A stretch of DNA of 19,315 nucleotides from JBLIOB01 sp047639575 (GTDB lineage Bacteria > Bacteroidota > Bacteroidia > Flavobacteriales_D > Parvicellaceae). Numbering within the stretch: position 1 is the stretch's first letter; the number at the start of each line of letters is the position of its first letter. This document shows positions 1 to 8,101 of the stretch, piece by piece. Made by a program: the position numbers and the translations under genes. The notes under the pieces were generated by a model. The model did no database searches, was not told the origin of the DNA, and was given only the letters and a program-made list of their open reading frames with translations. The DNA lies in assembly GCA_047639575.1 (NCBI GenBank), contig JBLIOB010000049.1, forward strand, positions 1-19,315, in the 5' to 3' direction.

Positions 1-2
1 TG

Positions 3-83
3 AAATATGGAGTAAAAAAATGTGGATTCGAACTGGCCATTAAGACAGCGGGGTTTAAACGTAAAACAAAGGATAATACTTGA
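3..83 (+). CDS. Possible C-terminal fragment of an unknown protein
   Basis: An open frame runs from the window edge to a TGA at 81-83, giving 26 basic residues ending in KRKTKDNT. The composition (GFELAIKTAGFKRK) is protein-like, but the fragment is too short to assign. The overlapping frame after a TAA at 74-76 reads YLNGEFNANN...GGLTYSQNA and stops at 200-202. That stretch also looks coding, so the true 3' end may lie there through a frameshift, or one frame may be chance. A probable terminator at 295-329 fits a plus-strand gene ending nearby. Confidence 0.3.
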   Translation, partial: KYGVKKCGFELAIKTAGFKRKTKDNT

Positions 84-234
84 ATGGTGAATTTAATGCT
101 AATAATCCACAATTAATTGAAGCTAATAATAGGCTTTTCTATCCCGTTTTCGGGAAAACCTATCTTGATCTTGGAGGGCTGACATATTCTCAGAACGCTT
201 AACAGACTGTAAATTATTTGTTTCAGTGGTTTGG

Positions 235-273
235 GTTTTGTTTTGCCATTGCTGTTAAAAAACAAAACAAAAC
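235..273. repeat. AT-rich inverted repeat (11-bp arms)
   Basis: The arm GTTTTGTTTTG at 235-245 is the exact reverse complement of CAAAACAAAAC at 263-273, with a 17-nt loop between. The right arm continues as a short CAAAA tandem repeat to about 277. It lies in non-coding DNA upstream of the terminator-like hairpin at 295-329. No function can be assigned. Confidence 0.6.
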
Positions 274-294
274 AAAATGAAAACAAGAAATACC

Positions 295-329
295 GCCTCC
301 TCCTGATTCTTCAGGAAAGGGCTTTTTTT
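295..329 (+). terminator. Probable Rho-independent terminator
   Basis: TCCTGA (301-306) pairs with TCAGGA (311-316) around a TTCT loop. An outer GCC/GGC stem (295-297 with 320-322) adds support after a small internal loop. Seven T residues follow at 323-329. It would end plus-strand transcription from the gene whose 3' end lies near 83 or 202. The rest of 330-423 shows no clear promoter or gene. Confidence 0.5.
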
Positions 330-423
330 AGTTGAAACGATTTCACATTGAACCTGTATCCTTTTAAGTTGTACTGCATTATGAGATTCAAATTACCGTT
401 CATTCGGTTTTTAATTCCCACCT

Positions 424-1641
424 ATGAAAGCAGTTCTTACAGTAACAATATTATTGGCATTTGCACTTTGCTATGGCCAAGAAGAAACCCGAACGATCCA
501 ATGGATAGGGAAAATAAATAACGCATTAACTTCTGCGAAAATGTCTGGGGTGCAAATAAAAATCTCCAAGAGTGGTAAGGAAGTAAGTTCCTTTTCCAAT
601 GTGAAACCTGGTAAGTTCGAAACAGAAGAATTCTCTTGTGGTTATAATTATGTAATTGTATTTTCTAAAGCAAACTTTGTTTCCAAGTCTATTTTGGTAG
701 ACGTTGACAAGAACTATTTTCCAGAAGATATGGAGGAATTAACAATTTTAGAAAGTGATATAGAGTTAGTCCCGAAGAAAAAAGATATTGTTTACGATGG
801 ATTAGATATTACGGCTGGCCGTGCTAATATTAATCTAAGTACAGGAGAATTGGGATTTGATAGTGCGTTTGGAGTTAAATGTAAAGGAAGATTAGAAGCT
901 TTTGATAAGAAGGTTGATGAGGCTTTAGCTAATCTGGCAAATGCAGAATTGATTTATAAAAATGGTAAATATGAACAAGCTGAAATAGCGTTTAAAGTAA
1001 TTGATACGACCATGATCTCATCATCTGTATTAAACAAACTAGATACGGACATTCAAGCGGGAATCACAAATGGTCCTCAGGCGCAATACCGTAAGTTAAT
1101 TGCAAAAGCTGATTCCTATTTTAAACAAGGAGATTTAGATCGCTCTGAGTCTTTATATAAAAGAGCTGTAGATATTAAGGAGACGGATACTCACCCGGTA
1201 AAAATGTTGAAATTAATTGACGATAAACGGAAAATATTACTGGTTATCAATGAACCAAAACCCGATGATCGAATTGCACAGGAGGTAGTAGAAGTTGATG
1301 TTCCTGTTAGACCTATTAAAACGGAACCATTGCTTTCCACTACCGGCACTTCTGGAAATGCCTCTAACTCAGGTTCGAAAAACATAACTCCGGTAAGAGC
1401 TTATGTGGGAGACGATTTGTTAATCCAAAAAGAGAAGTATGAAGCTTATAATCGGGAGTTAAGTAAAAGAACTCGAAACTATTCTTCAACCGATTATTAC
1501 AAAATCCACCGAACTCGAGCATACACGGCTCCAGGAAAAGATAAGACAGCAAATGTAAGAGAATACCAAGACATTAGCCATCTGGCAAATTTAGCTTGTA
1601 AAGGTAGGCTCATCCAAGAAAATAGAAGCGGAGGAGAATAG
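424..1641 (+). CDS. Exported TPR-like protein of unknown function
   Basis: 405 residues. The first 19 (MKAVLTVTILLAFALCYGQ) form a signal peptide, so the product should be exported to the periplasm or outer membrane. Residues 20-115 resemble a small beta-sandwich of the carboxypeptidase-regulatory or CnaB type seen in many Bacteroidota exported proteins (GVQIKISKSGKEVSSFSNVKPGKF); this is inference from pattern. Two helical TPR-like units follow near residues 168-200 (AELIYKNGKYEQAEIAFK) and 221-256 (ADSYFKQGDLDRSESLYKRA). The last 130 residues are low in predicted structure, Ser/Thr/Arg-rich and basic, with no T9SS sorting domain. The ATG at 424 is chosen because it opens the signal peptide. 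The 3' end lies one base from the convergent neighbour. Function unknown. Confidence 0.85.
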   Translation: MKAVLTVTILLAFALCYGQEETRTIQWIGKINNALTSAKMSGVQIKISKSGKEVSSFSNVKPGKFETEEFSCGYNYVIVFSKANFVSKSILVDVDKNYFPEDMEELTILESDIELVPKKKDIVYDGLDITAGRANINLSTGELGFDSAFGVKCKGRLEAFDKKVDEALANLANAELIYKNGKYEQAEIAFKVIDTTMISSSVLNKLDTDIQAGITNGPQAQYRKLIAKADSYFKQGDLDRSESLYKRAVDIKETDTHPVKMLKLIDDKRKILLVINEPKPDDRIAQEVVEVDVPVRPIKTEPLLSTTGTSGNASNSGSKNITPVRAYVGDDLLIQKEKYEAYNRELSKRTRNYSSTDYYKIHRTRAYTAPGKDKTANVREYQDISHLANLACKGRLIQENRSGGE

Positions 1642-1642
1642 A

Positions 1643-3490
1643 TTAATTTGATCTTAAATACTTTCCAGAGGTCCATTCAGCTTGTCCATCAGAATATAGA
1701 ACTTGGAATTGAGTCTTGGTCACAGCTTTTATAGTGCATTTATAGTAAGTTCCTTTCGCTTTCCAATTACATTCAACTGAAGCTCCAACATCCCAATTCC
1801 ATTGTTTTAGAAAGTTTGTCGAAGTAGTTTCCGTATATCCGTCATCATATTTTAAACTGATTTTATTTCCGTTTATTTTACTAATCACACAACTGTAGAA
1901 TTTCCCTTTGTTTTGCCAATTAGCTAATACTCGTTGCCCGCTAGTATAACTGCCATCAGAAGGTGCCTCTGGAGGCGAATCTGCAACAGTTTCAGTATCT
2001 TTTGGCGTTGTTGCCGCATTAGCATCGTTAATACTATTGACTGATGATAACTTTTTCGGAATAATAATAAATGCATTTTGATAGTTACTTTTTGATGTGA
2101 ATTTGGAAGTGCCAATAATGATCTCTTTTCTAAAACATCCAAAAGTCACAATCTGCTTACTCTCATTTAAGATATGATTAGGCCATTCTGATCCTTGACC
2201 CTGATAAACGATGGTTTTTAACCTTTTACCATCTAGATCAAACACTTGTTGATAAACTTCTGATTTATAGGGAAAGGTGGTTTCAACTGCTTTAAAGTTA
2301 TTTTCCCCATCTGATAAATTCATTTTCCACCATCCTGTTACGATAAGACGGTCATTTGATACCGACATACTCTCCACTCTATTCTCTCTTTCAGATTCCA
2401 TGGTGTAGGTCCATAAACCCTTCCAGTCTGAATTAATCCGAGCTACAAAAGAAACTCCACTTGAAGAGCTTGCTGTAGGAAGTTCTTTTCCTCCAATAAA
2501 AGGGGCTGGTGCGTTCTTGTCTTTTTGATCTCCTTTATAATATCCACCTACTATCATGTCTCCATTTTCAAGAAATACCAATGAAGTGTATTCGGCTTGG
2601 TATTTAGAAATTTCTTCGATTCTATCTAGTTTACCTTCAGGAGTTATTTTCATTAAAAACGAACTTTTGAAGTATAAATCAACACCCCCAGTTCCCTTAG
2701 CAAATACAAGGTCCGTAGTCATCTTTGTCGTTCCAAAAATGGCCTCTTTTCCGAACTCCCCAATCACGTGGAAATTATTGTCTTTGTCAAATGTCATCAC
2801 ATCCAGATGCATGTCCGTAAAATCATCTTGTCCACCCTCGGTAAATTGTCGCCACTTTTCTTTTCCGTCTTGATCATATTGGACATAACAGATTGCTCCT
2901 CGCTTCTTTTTTGTCAATGATTCTCCATTAATTTTAACTCCATCTTTTCCTACCCACGAGAGACAAGCTAAAGGTTGGCCCTTATTGTCTAAAACACCTT
3001 GGAGGTATGGGTCATAGTAGCTGCCTGAAAAAGTACATATAGATTTTTCCGACAATTTCTTACCAGCTAAGTCTATTTTGGTCAGGATCATTTTGGCTGA
3101 GCTTGTTTTAGCTTCTTTATCTTTATCCTTCAGTATAGAAAGAACGCAGATGTCCTTTGCGGTTACAACTACATCGCTAATTACAACGTCTAAATCGGTA
3201 ACCCATAAGAACTTCCCACCTGAGCTTACCCTTGCTACATATGCTTTATTCTTCTCTGAAGTTTTGCTAAAAGATCCAAACTGCGCGCTTCCCTTGAACG
3301 TCCCACGAATAATGAGGTCGTTGTTTGCTAGAGCGGTAACCTGATAAATATCAGAAGTACGCGAACTGTTTATTTGAAGGAACGACTGCGCATTAATCAC
3401 TGGGGCATTTGTAATTAATAATACGAGTAAAGTAAAATAGACTGGCAGTGGGATTCTTAACATTGGCCTCAGTTTAGTTCGAAAGTACAT
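1643..3490 (-). CDS. Secreted propeller-like protein with two C-terminal Tudor/agenet-like modules
   Basis: 615 residues with an N-terminal hydrophobic signal segment ending near INAQS (residue 35). An internal ATG at 3461-3463 (residue 10, MLRIPLPVYF) would give a more usual signal-peptide length and may be the true start. Residues 36-480 contain repeated beta-strand units (NDLIIRGTFKGSAQFGSF, FHVIGEFGKEAIFG, GDMIVGGYYKG, DRLIVTGWWK) resembling the propeller-like repeats of Bacteroidota surface proteins. A Thr/Pro/Ala-rich linker follows. The C-terminus has two 48-residue units (517-564 and 568-615) that align without gaps and share a pattern of V-x-N-W-x-x-K-G-x-(F/Y)-Y-x-C-x-I and Y-x-D-G, as in Tudor/agenet folds. 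No T9SS domain is seen. It sits 98 bp downstream of aroE on the same strand and may be read through from that operon. Ligand unknown. Confidence 0.85.
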   Translation of the reverse strand: MYFRTKLRPMLRIPLPVYFTLLVLLITNAPVINAQSFLQINSSRTSDIYQVTALANNDLIIRGTFKGSAQFGSFSKTSEKNKAYVARVSSGGKFLWVTDLDVVISDVVVTAKDICVLSILKDKDKEAKTSSAKMILTKIDLAGKKLSEKSICTFSGSYYDPYLQGVLDNKGQPLACLSWVGKDGVKINGESLTKKKRGAICYVQYDQDGKEKWRQFTEGGQDDFTDMHLDVMTFDKDNNFHVIGEFGKEAIFGTTKMTTDLVFAKGTGGVDLYFKSSFLMKITPEGKLDRIEEISKYQAEYTSLVFLENGDMIVGGYYKGDQKDKNAPAPFIGGKELPTASSSSGVSFVARINSDWKGLWTYTMESERENRVESMSVSNDRLIVTGWWKMNLSDGENNFKAVETTFPYKSEVYQQVFDLDGKRLKTIVYQGQGSEWPNHILNESKQIVTFGCFRKEIIIGTSKFTSKSNYQNAFIIIPKKLSSVNSINDANAATTPKDTETVADSPPEAPSDGSYTSGQRVLANWQNKGKFYSCVISKINGNKISLKYDDGYTETTSTNFLKQWNWDVGASVECNWKAKGTYYKCTIKAVTKTQFQVLYSDGQAEWTSGKYLRSN

Positions 3491-3588
3491 AAATTGAGTT
3501 AATCCAAAACTGTACCAAAGTATTTCTGAATCTACGAAGACTTGATTTCTTCAATCACAAAAATGATTAGAATTCCACTTCCAGTCTA

Positions 3589-4320
3589 CTAGGCGTTCCA
3601 GATTTCCCAAGCTTTCTCAGCTTGTTGTTGAAGCATCGTAAGTCCATTAATGGTATTGGCTCCTTCGGTTTTCCCTTTTTTCATAAACACGGTTTCTTTT
3701 GGGTTATAAACCAAGTCAACTAATAAATGCTGATTAGTAATGAATTCGTAAGGAAGTTCGGGGAAAGTGTCAATTGAGGGAAACATGCCAAGGGGAGTGG
3801 TATTGACAATCAATTGATGCGATCGAATAATGTAATTGTTCAGTTCCGGGTAACTAATTTGTCCAGGTTGGGGGTTTCTTGAAGCGGAGAGACAATCAAC
3901 ACCCAATTCCTTTAAGACAAATATTACTGCTTTAGAAGCACCACCTGTACCTAGTATTAAGGCTCTTTCATGATTTCCTTTGAAGAACGGTTTAATGCTC
4001 TGTCTAAAGCCGAATGCATCTGTGTTATACCCTTTTAAAACGCCATCTTTAAATGTGACTGTGTTAACAGCCCCAATCTCTTTAGCCGTTGGATCTATTT
4101 CATCTAGAAACGGTATTATTTCCTCCTTATAAGGAATAGTGACATTCACACCTTTCAGATCATTGTTCTTGATCGTTTCCTTAAAATCTTCAATACTATT
4201 TAGTTCGAAATTTAAGTAGGACGCATGAAGTTCTAATTCGCTAAATTTTTTGGTGAAATATGCTTGAGAAAAGGAGTGTCCGAGTTTTTTACCGATTAAA
4301 CCGTAAGTACTACCCGACAT
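3589..4320 (-). CDS. aroE: Shikimate dehydrogenase
   Basis: 243 residues. AroE reduces 3-dehydroshikimate to shikimate with NADPH, the fourth step of chorismate synthesis, in the cytoplasm. Family marks are visible in order: the substrate-binding S16-F-S18, N59-V-T-I-P-Y-K65 with the catalytic lysine, IGAVNT at 82-87, N99-T-D101 with the catalytic aspartate, and the nucleotide-binding GTGGASKA at 124-131. NTTPLGM and a C-terminal NGLTMLQQQAEKAWEIW segment also match AroE. The length is slightly short but complete. The ATG at 4318-4320 overlaps the end of the DUF368 gene by 11 nt, so translation is probably coupled. It is the last gene of the coupled operon. The other shikimate gene in the window, aroQ, is far away at 15244. 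Confidence 0.97.
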   Translation of the reverse strand: MSGSTYGLIGKKLGHSFSQAYFTKKFSELELHASYLNFELNSIEDFKETIKNNDLKGVNVTIPYKEEIIPFLDEIDPTAKEIGAVNTVTFKDGVLKGYNTDAFGFRQSIKPFFKGNHERALILGTGGASKAVIFVLKELGVDCLSASRNPQPGQISYPELNNYIIRSHQLIVNTTPLGMFPSIDTFPELPYEFITNQHLLVDLVYNPKETVFMKKGKTEGANTINGLTMLQQQAEKAWEIWNA

Positions 4321-5344
4321 CTTTGTTACCTCCGTTTGGTCGATGATCGCTTTGCTTAGAGTTCATCTTTTTAGCCACGAATTCCATGATAAAAATCAGT
4401 GCGAATCCTCCTATCATTATCCCAGTGGCAATGATGATTTCTGGATCTTTTGGAATCCAATCGGTTACGTTTCCTGCATTATCAAATCCGTTTGGAGCAA
4501 ATACTCTGTAGTCTTGACTTGGTAATACACTATGTTCTACCAATGAAATTACATTTTGATCTGGTTCTCCAGCGTGCTTTACAAAAACTTGTTCAACTTC
4601 TTTCCAAGGCCAAATTTTATTCAGTGATCCAACCAGAAACCCCGTTAAAATGGCAATTGTGACATTTTTGAATTTCTTGAAAAGCCATTTTAATATTCGC
4701 GCGAACGTCAATAACCCTACCGCGCAACCTGCCGCTACTACTGCAAGTAATGAGAAGTTTCGATCGGCCAACGCTTCTATAATTGGTTGATAGGCGCCAA
4801 GAATTAATAGAATAAAACTTCCTGAAATTCCTGGAAGTATCATCGCGCATACCGCTAACATTCCACATAGAAACATATACCACCATTCGCTCGAAGAGGC
4901 AAGTGGAGGAAGTAAAGTTATAGAGAAAGCAGCGACAGCTCCAAGGGCAAGTCCTATGATAGGACCAATTCCCCATTTTTCAATTTGTTTACCAACGTAG
5001 ATGATACTTGCGAGCACTAAACCAAAGAAAAAGGCCCACAGTTTAATTGGTTCAAACTCAAGTAACCACTCAATTCCTTTGGCCAAGCTGAATAGACTAA
5101 CACCGATTCCGAGAAAAAGTGAAACTAGAAAAGTTCCATTGAAACTATTCCAAGTCGCCTTTATTCCATCCTTTTTAAGGATCTTGAATAATCCAAAATT
5201 AACCGCACTTATGGAGTCCAATAATTTTTCATAAATCCCGGTAATGAACGCAATGGTTCCACCAGAAACTCCGGGAACAACATCTGCTGCACCCATCGCC
5301 AAGCCTTTAAGAAATACTAGAAAATAAGCAACAATATTGTTCAT
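4310..5344 (-). CDS. DUF368 / PopT-type undecaprenyl-phosphate translocase
   Basis: 344 residues and about eight or more hydrophobic segments: an inner-membrane protein. The DUF368 signature GAADVVPGVSGGT is at 18-30. A related LPGISGS at 170-176 reflects an internal repeat of the family. Members of DUF368 (PopT) have been shown in other bacteria to help return undecaprenyl phosphate to the cytoplasmic face for reuse in wall and glycan synthesis; applying that role here is by family. A longer frame begins at 5383, but I chose the ATG at 5342-5344. It overlaps the rhodanese stop as TAATG, like the two preceding junctions, and MNNIVAYFLVFLKG is a normal family start. The tail is hydrophilic (KQSDHRPNGG) and overlaps aroE. 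Confidence 0.93.
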   Translation of the reverse strand: MNNIVAYFLVFLKGLAMGAADVVPGVSGGTIAFITGIYEKLLDSISAVNFGLFKILKKDGIKATWNSFNGTFLVSLFLGIGVSLFSLAKGIEWLLEFEPIKLWAFFFGLVLASIIYVGKQIEKWGIGPIIGLALGAVAAFSITLLPPLASSSEWWYMFLCGMLAVCAMILPGISGSFILLILGAYQPIIEALADRNFSLLAVVAAGCAVGLLTFARILKWLFKKFKNVTIAILTGFLVGSLNKIWPWKEVEQVFVKHAGEPDQNVISLVEHSVLPSQDYRVFAPNGFDNAGNVTDWIPKDPEIIIATGIMIGGFALIFIMEFVAKKMNSKQSDHRPNGGNKDVG

Positions 5345-5658
5345 TAATACGGCTGTAACGATTGATCGATCTCTGCTACCCAAGCAAGGATTCCTCCCTG
5401 TAGGTTCAATGTATTGGTGAATCCTTGTCGCTCTAATTCTTGAACTACGGCTCCGCTTCTGGCACCGCTTCTACAATGAATTACAACGTCAATATCTTTT
5501 TTAATTGCATCCAACGAATCTAAAATGTTGTCCATTTTTATCCTTTGTCCATCAATATTTACAATCTCTATCTCGTGATCCTCACGAACATCAATCAATT
5601 GATGTGGATGACTACTGTCTCTCCAAGCTTTTAATTCTTGAACGGTAATTGAATTCAT
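5344..5658 (-). CDS. Single-domain rhodanese (sulfurtransferase)
   Basis: 104 residues, one rhodanese domain, no signal peptide, hence cytoplasmic. The N-terminal pattern is SITVQELKAWRD...LIDVREDHE. The active-site loop is C62-RSGARS68, with Cys62 as the persulfide carrier. The end GGILAWVAEID is typical of GlpE/PspE-like single-domain forms. Such enzymes transfer sulfane sulfur from thiosulfate or persulfides to an acceptor; with thiosulfate the leaving product is sulfite. Upstream in the operon is phosphosulfolactate synthase, which consumes sulfite, so a supply role is possible but unproven. Start and stop both form TAATG overlaps with the flanking genes. Confidence 0.95.
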   Translation of the reverse strand: MNSITVQELKAWRDSSHPHQLIDVREDHEIEIVNIDGQRIKMDNILDSLDAIKKDIDVVIHCRSGARSGAVVQELERQGFTNTLNLQGGILAWVAEIDQSLQPY

Positions 5659-6494
5659 TATGCTTTTTCTTTTTTAGCTTGTCTTGCTTTTGCATGATCA
5701 CCTTCTGGTTGTTGAAGGTCATCAATAATGTTGTCTGGCAGATAATTAAAAAATGTATCTCCCCGTAATCCTAATCTTAAACATTCCAATGGAATGACGT
5801 CACTTGGTGCAATGTTTCCAAGACTTACGTTGGCACCGAAAATATTAATAAACCAAACTTGTTGTTTTTTTCCTGGCGCTTCCCAGAGAATTTTGTCTGG
5901 CGGAATTTTGGCAATAATCTTATTGATAAGAATCGTGTGCGGAGTGCCATTTGGTCTGAAGATCCCTACAGATCCACTTTCTCTACCTTCTGCGATAACT
6001 TTCCATGAACCAGCTTCTAGTTCATTCAGCATCATTTTAATCCACTTACTTGGGCTAATTAATATTCCTTGTTCTTTGGAACCTACTTCGCTCAAAACGA
6101 CTCTGTCTTTTGTCAATTTTTGAACGTACTCGCATTTTTCATCGTGATCTAAAACAATAGACCCATCTGAAACCTCGCACATGTCAAGATTGTATTGATC
6201 TAAGAACCTTCTAAAATCACCAAATTTTTTCCGAGCTATAAAAGCTTCGAATAAAGTACCACCTGGATAAACCTGAATGTTGTTCGCTTGAAATAACTTA
6301 ATTTTTTCTGCCAAGTTATTTGTAACGTATGAAGTTCCGAATCCCAGTTTTAAAAGGTCAATTTTATCACCAGCAACTTCAATTAAATCTTCTGCCTCAC
6401 GAAGACTTAGCCCTTTATCCATCACCATGGTTAGGCCTTTTTCCCTCGGCTTGTCTGGCCTCTTTGGGATGTGTGTTAATTTAAAATTCATCAT
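5658..6494 (-). CDS. comA: Phosphosulfolactate synthase (ComA family)
   Basis: 278 residues, cytoplasmic. ComA adds sulfite to phosphoenolpyruvate to make (2R)-phospho-3-sulfolactate. In methanogens this is the first step of coenzyme M synthesis; in bacteria homologues are linked to sulfolactate-type products. TIM-barrel family blocks are visible: KGLTMVMDKG (19-28), KLGFGTS (49-55), VYPGGTLFE (75-83), EVSDGSI (107-113), EVGSKE, VIAEGRESGSVGI, and the long WEAPGKKQQVWFI / GNIAPSDVIPLECLRLGLRGDT segments. The C-terminus ends in a Lys/Ala-rich tail. No comB, comC or comDE neighbours are present, so the end product here is unknown and unlikely to be coenzyme M. The first ATG overlaps the TPR gene stop (TAATG); a second ATG follows directly. 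Confidence 0.93.
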   Translation of the reverse strand: MMNFKLTHIPKRPDKPREKGLTMVMDKGLSLREAEDLIEVAGDKIDLLKLGFGTSYVTNNLAEKIKLFQANNIQVYPGGTLFEAFIARKKFGDFRRFLDQYNLDMCEVSDGSIVLDHDEKCEYVQKLTKDRVVLSEVGSKEQGILISPSKWIKMMLNELEAGSWKVIAEGRESGSVGIFRPNGTPHTILINKIIAKIPPDKILWEAPGKKQQVWFINIFGANVSLGNIAPSDVIPLECLRLGLRGDTFFNYLPDNIIDDLQQPEGDHAKARQAKKEKA

Positions 6495-7906
6495 TATTTT
6501 TTGAACGTTTCGATAATACTAAGTACATCGTTTATGTTCTGTGCTTCAGGGTAATAATTAAATAATTTATCATGTGCTTTAAAGTTCTTGTCCAAAGCGA
6601 TTTGGAGTTGACTTTTTGCACTTTCATTTCTTCCAGACTGTAGTAGATAAGCAACTAAACGATACATTAATTCATCGTTGTCTTTATTGGTTTCTAAACC
6701 TTCCTGAATCACTTCAACAGCTCTTTCAAGCGAATCAGTTTCAGTCAAAACATTACTTAAATCTAACCAACCATTAATGCTAGTTGGTTCTAAGGAAATT
6801 ACTATTTCGTAGCAATCCTTTGCCGACTCATATTTCTCTAGTTTTTCGTAGGCTTCTCCAAGAACGTACCAGTACTCATGGTTTTTCTCATCAATCTCTG
6901 TGGCTACTTTCAGCAATTGAACGCTTTCAGCAGTTAATCCAAGCGTGTCTTTAACAATTGCCTTTCCTAACCAAGCATCACCTAGTTTATCGTCTAACGC
7001 AATTGCTAAGTCGTAATGTTTTAAAGCATTTTCTTTATCATCTAGCTTCTCATAGCATTCAGCAATATAGTTGTGCGTTATTGCCTGTTCTGACTCATGC
7101 TCAAAAGTCTTGAAGTAAAGGGAAATGGCCGTGGTGTAATCTTCCATTTGCCCGTAGCAATTAGCGCTATTGAAGTAAGCGGAAGAAAAAGAGTCCTTAA
7201 TAATAATACAGTAATCGTAAGAAGCAATTGCTTCTTCGAACTGATCCATTTTACTGTACGTGTTTCCTAAAATGTACCAAGCTGTAAATGAATAAGGATT
7301 ATCATCTAAAAAGGTTAAACAGAATTCAACACATGCTTCCATGCGTTCATCTTGATCAAAACAATAACCGATCTCGTACAAAGCGCCTTCGTTTTCAGGG
7401 TTCAGTTTAAGAGCTTTTTTTAATGCAATAACGGCCAAATCATACTTTTCAATGTTCTCATATTCAAAGGCGAGGTCTAAATACAAATCATCAATTTCTT
7501 CATTACTGCATAGATCGATCGCTTTTAGAAAATTCTTAATAGCATCATTGTGCTTATGTTCTTGGCTATATAAACTAGCTCGAGTTAAAAATATCTCATC
7601 ATGATTAGGAGCCAGACTTTCTGCTTTGTTCAATAGCTCGTGGCCAGATCTGATTCTACCAGTGGAAGAATGGATTTGTGCTTTACGTAATAAGATAATT
7701 GCAGAGGATGGATGTTGAGAGATTCCAACTTCAAGTGCAGCCAATGCTTGGTCTACGTTGCCGTCTTCTAAATAGTGTTCTGCTAGGAACTCAAAGACAT
7801 CAACATCAAAGAAATACGATTCATCTTTACTGAGCATTTTTTCAAAGCGCTCAATGTGACTATTGTAATCTTCTTCTTCAAAAAAACTTCCTTGTTCTTC
7901 AAACAT
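6494..7906 (-). CDS. Tetratricopeptide-repeat protein (about 12 TPRs)
   Basis: 470 residues, acidic, with no signal peptide or membrane segment, so probably cytoplasmic. After a short Glu-rich lead, about twelve consecutive 34-residue TPR units fill nearly the whole chain, for example AWYILGNTYSKMDQFEEAIA, YFNSANCYGQMEDYTTAI and YWYVLGEAYEKLEKYESA. This makes an extended superhelical scaffold for protein-protein contacts; the partner is not known. A GTG at 7910-7912 would add two residues. I prefer the ATG at 7904-7906 because an AGGAG (7916-7920, minus strand) lies 9 nt before it but only 3 nt before the GTG. It is the first gene of the coupled operon and its stop overlaps the comA start. 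From memory, TPR, ComA, DUF368 and aroE genes are neighbours in other Flavobacteriia. Confidence 0.93.
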   Translation of the reverse strand: MFEEQGSFFEEEDYNSHIERFEKMLSKDESYFFDVDVFEFLAEHYLEDGNVDQALAALEVGISQHPSSAIILLRKAQIHSSTGRIRSGHELLNKAESLAPNHDEIFLTRASLYSQEHKHNDAIKNFLKAIDLCSNEEIDDLYLDLAFEYENIEKYDLAVIALKKALKLNPENEGALYEIGYCFDQDERMEACVEFCLTFLDDNPYSFTAWYILGNTYSKMDQFEEAIASYDYCIIIKDSFSSAYFNSANCYGQMEDYTTAISLYFKTFEHESEQAITHNYIAECYEKLDDKENALKHYDLAIALDDKLGDAWLGKAIVKDTLGLTAESVQLLKVATEIDEKNHEYWYVLGEAYEKLEKYESAKDCYEIVISLEPTSINGWLDLSNVLTETDSLERAVEVIQEGLETNKDNDELMYRLVAYLLQSGRNESAKSQLQIALDKNFKAHDKLFNYYPEAQNINDVLSIIETFKK

Positions 7907-7915
7907 AGACACGAT

Positions 7916-7920
7916 CTCCT
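7916..7920 (-). promoter_or_regulatory. Shine-Dalgarno site of the TPR gene
   Basis: Minus strand AGGAG, 9 nt before the ATG at 7906. Strong Shine-Dalgarno sites are uncommon in Bacteroidota, and this one decides between the ATG and the earlier GTG. Confidence 0.55.
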
Positions 7921-7946
7921 AAAATTGGATGACTCAACTCTAAATA

Positions 7947-7954
7947 CAAAGATA
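7947..7954 (-). promoter_or_regulatory. Candidate -7 element for the TPR-comA-rhodanese-DUF368-aroE operon
   Basis: Minus-strand TATCTTTG matches the Bacteroidota TAnnTTTG -7 element exactly and would give a leader of about 35 nt. No TTG -33 element is found at the usual 17-23 nt spacing, so support is partial. Confidence 0.4.
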
Positions 7955-8101
7955 ACATTATTAGCCCTAAAATGGCCTAGTAAGTGTTAGCTTATTCACA
8001 AAGAAATTAACAGCGGGATTATACTATTATTGTGTTGGAAATCAAACATTTATTTAATTGACTGATTTGTAAGTTTTACAAGCGATAATTGTGGAGAATA
8101 T

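Noticed and set aside
10..60. Antisense tRNA-like segment (GGATTCGAAC) at the left edge
   Set aside because: The T-arm stem does not pair and no acceptor or anticodon stem can be drawn.
2556..3344. Plus-strand open frames of 105 and 88 codons (2556-2873 and 3078-3344)
   Set aside because: They are antisense shadows of the well-supported propeller/Tudor gene.
5345..5383. 13-residue N-terminal extension of the DUF368 protein
   Set aside because: It overlaps the rhodanese coding end; the ATG at 5344 repeats the TAATG junction seen at two neighbouring genes and matches the family start.
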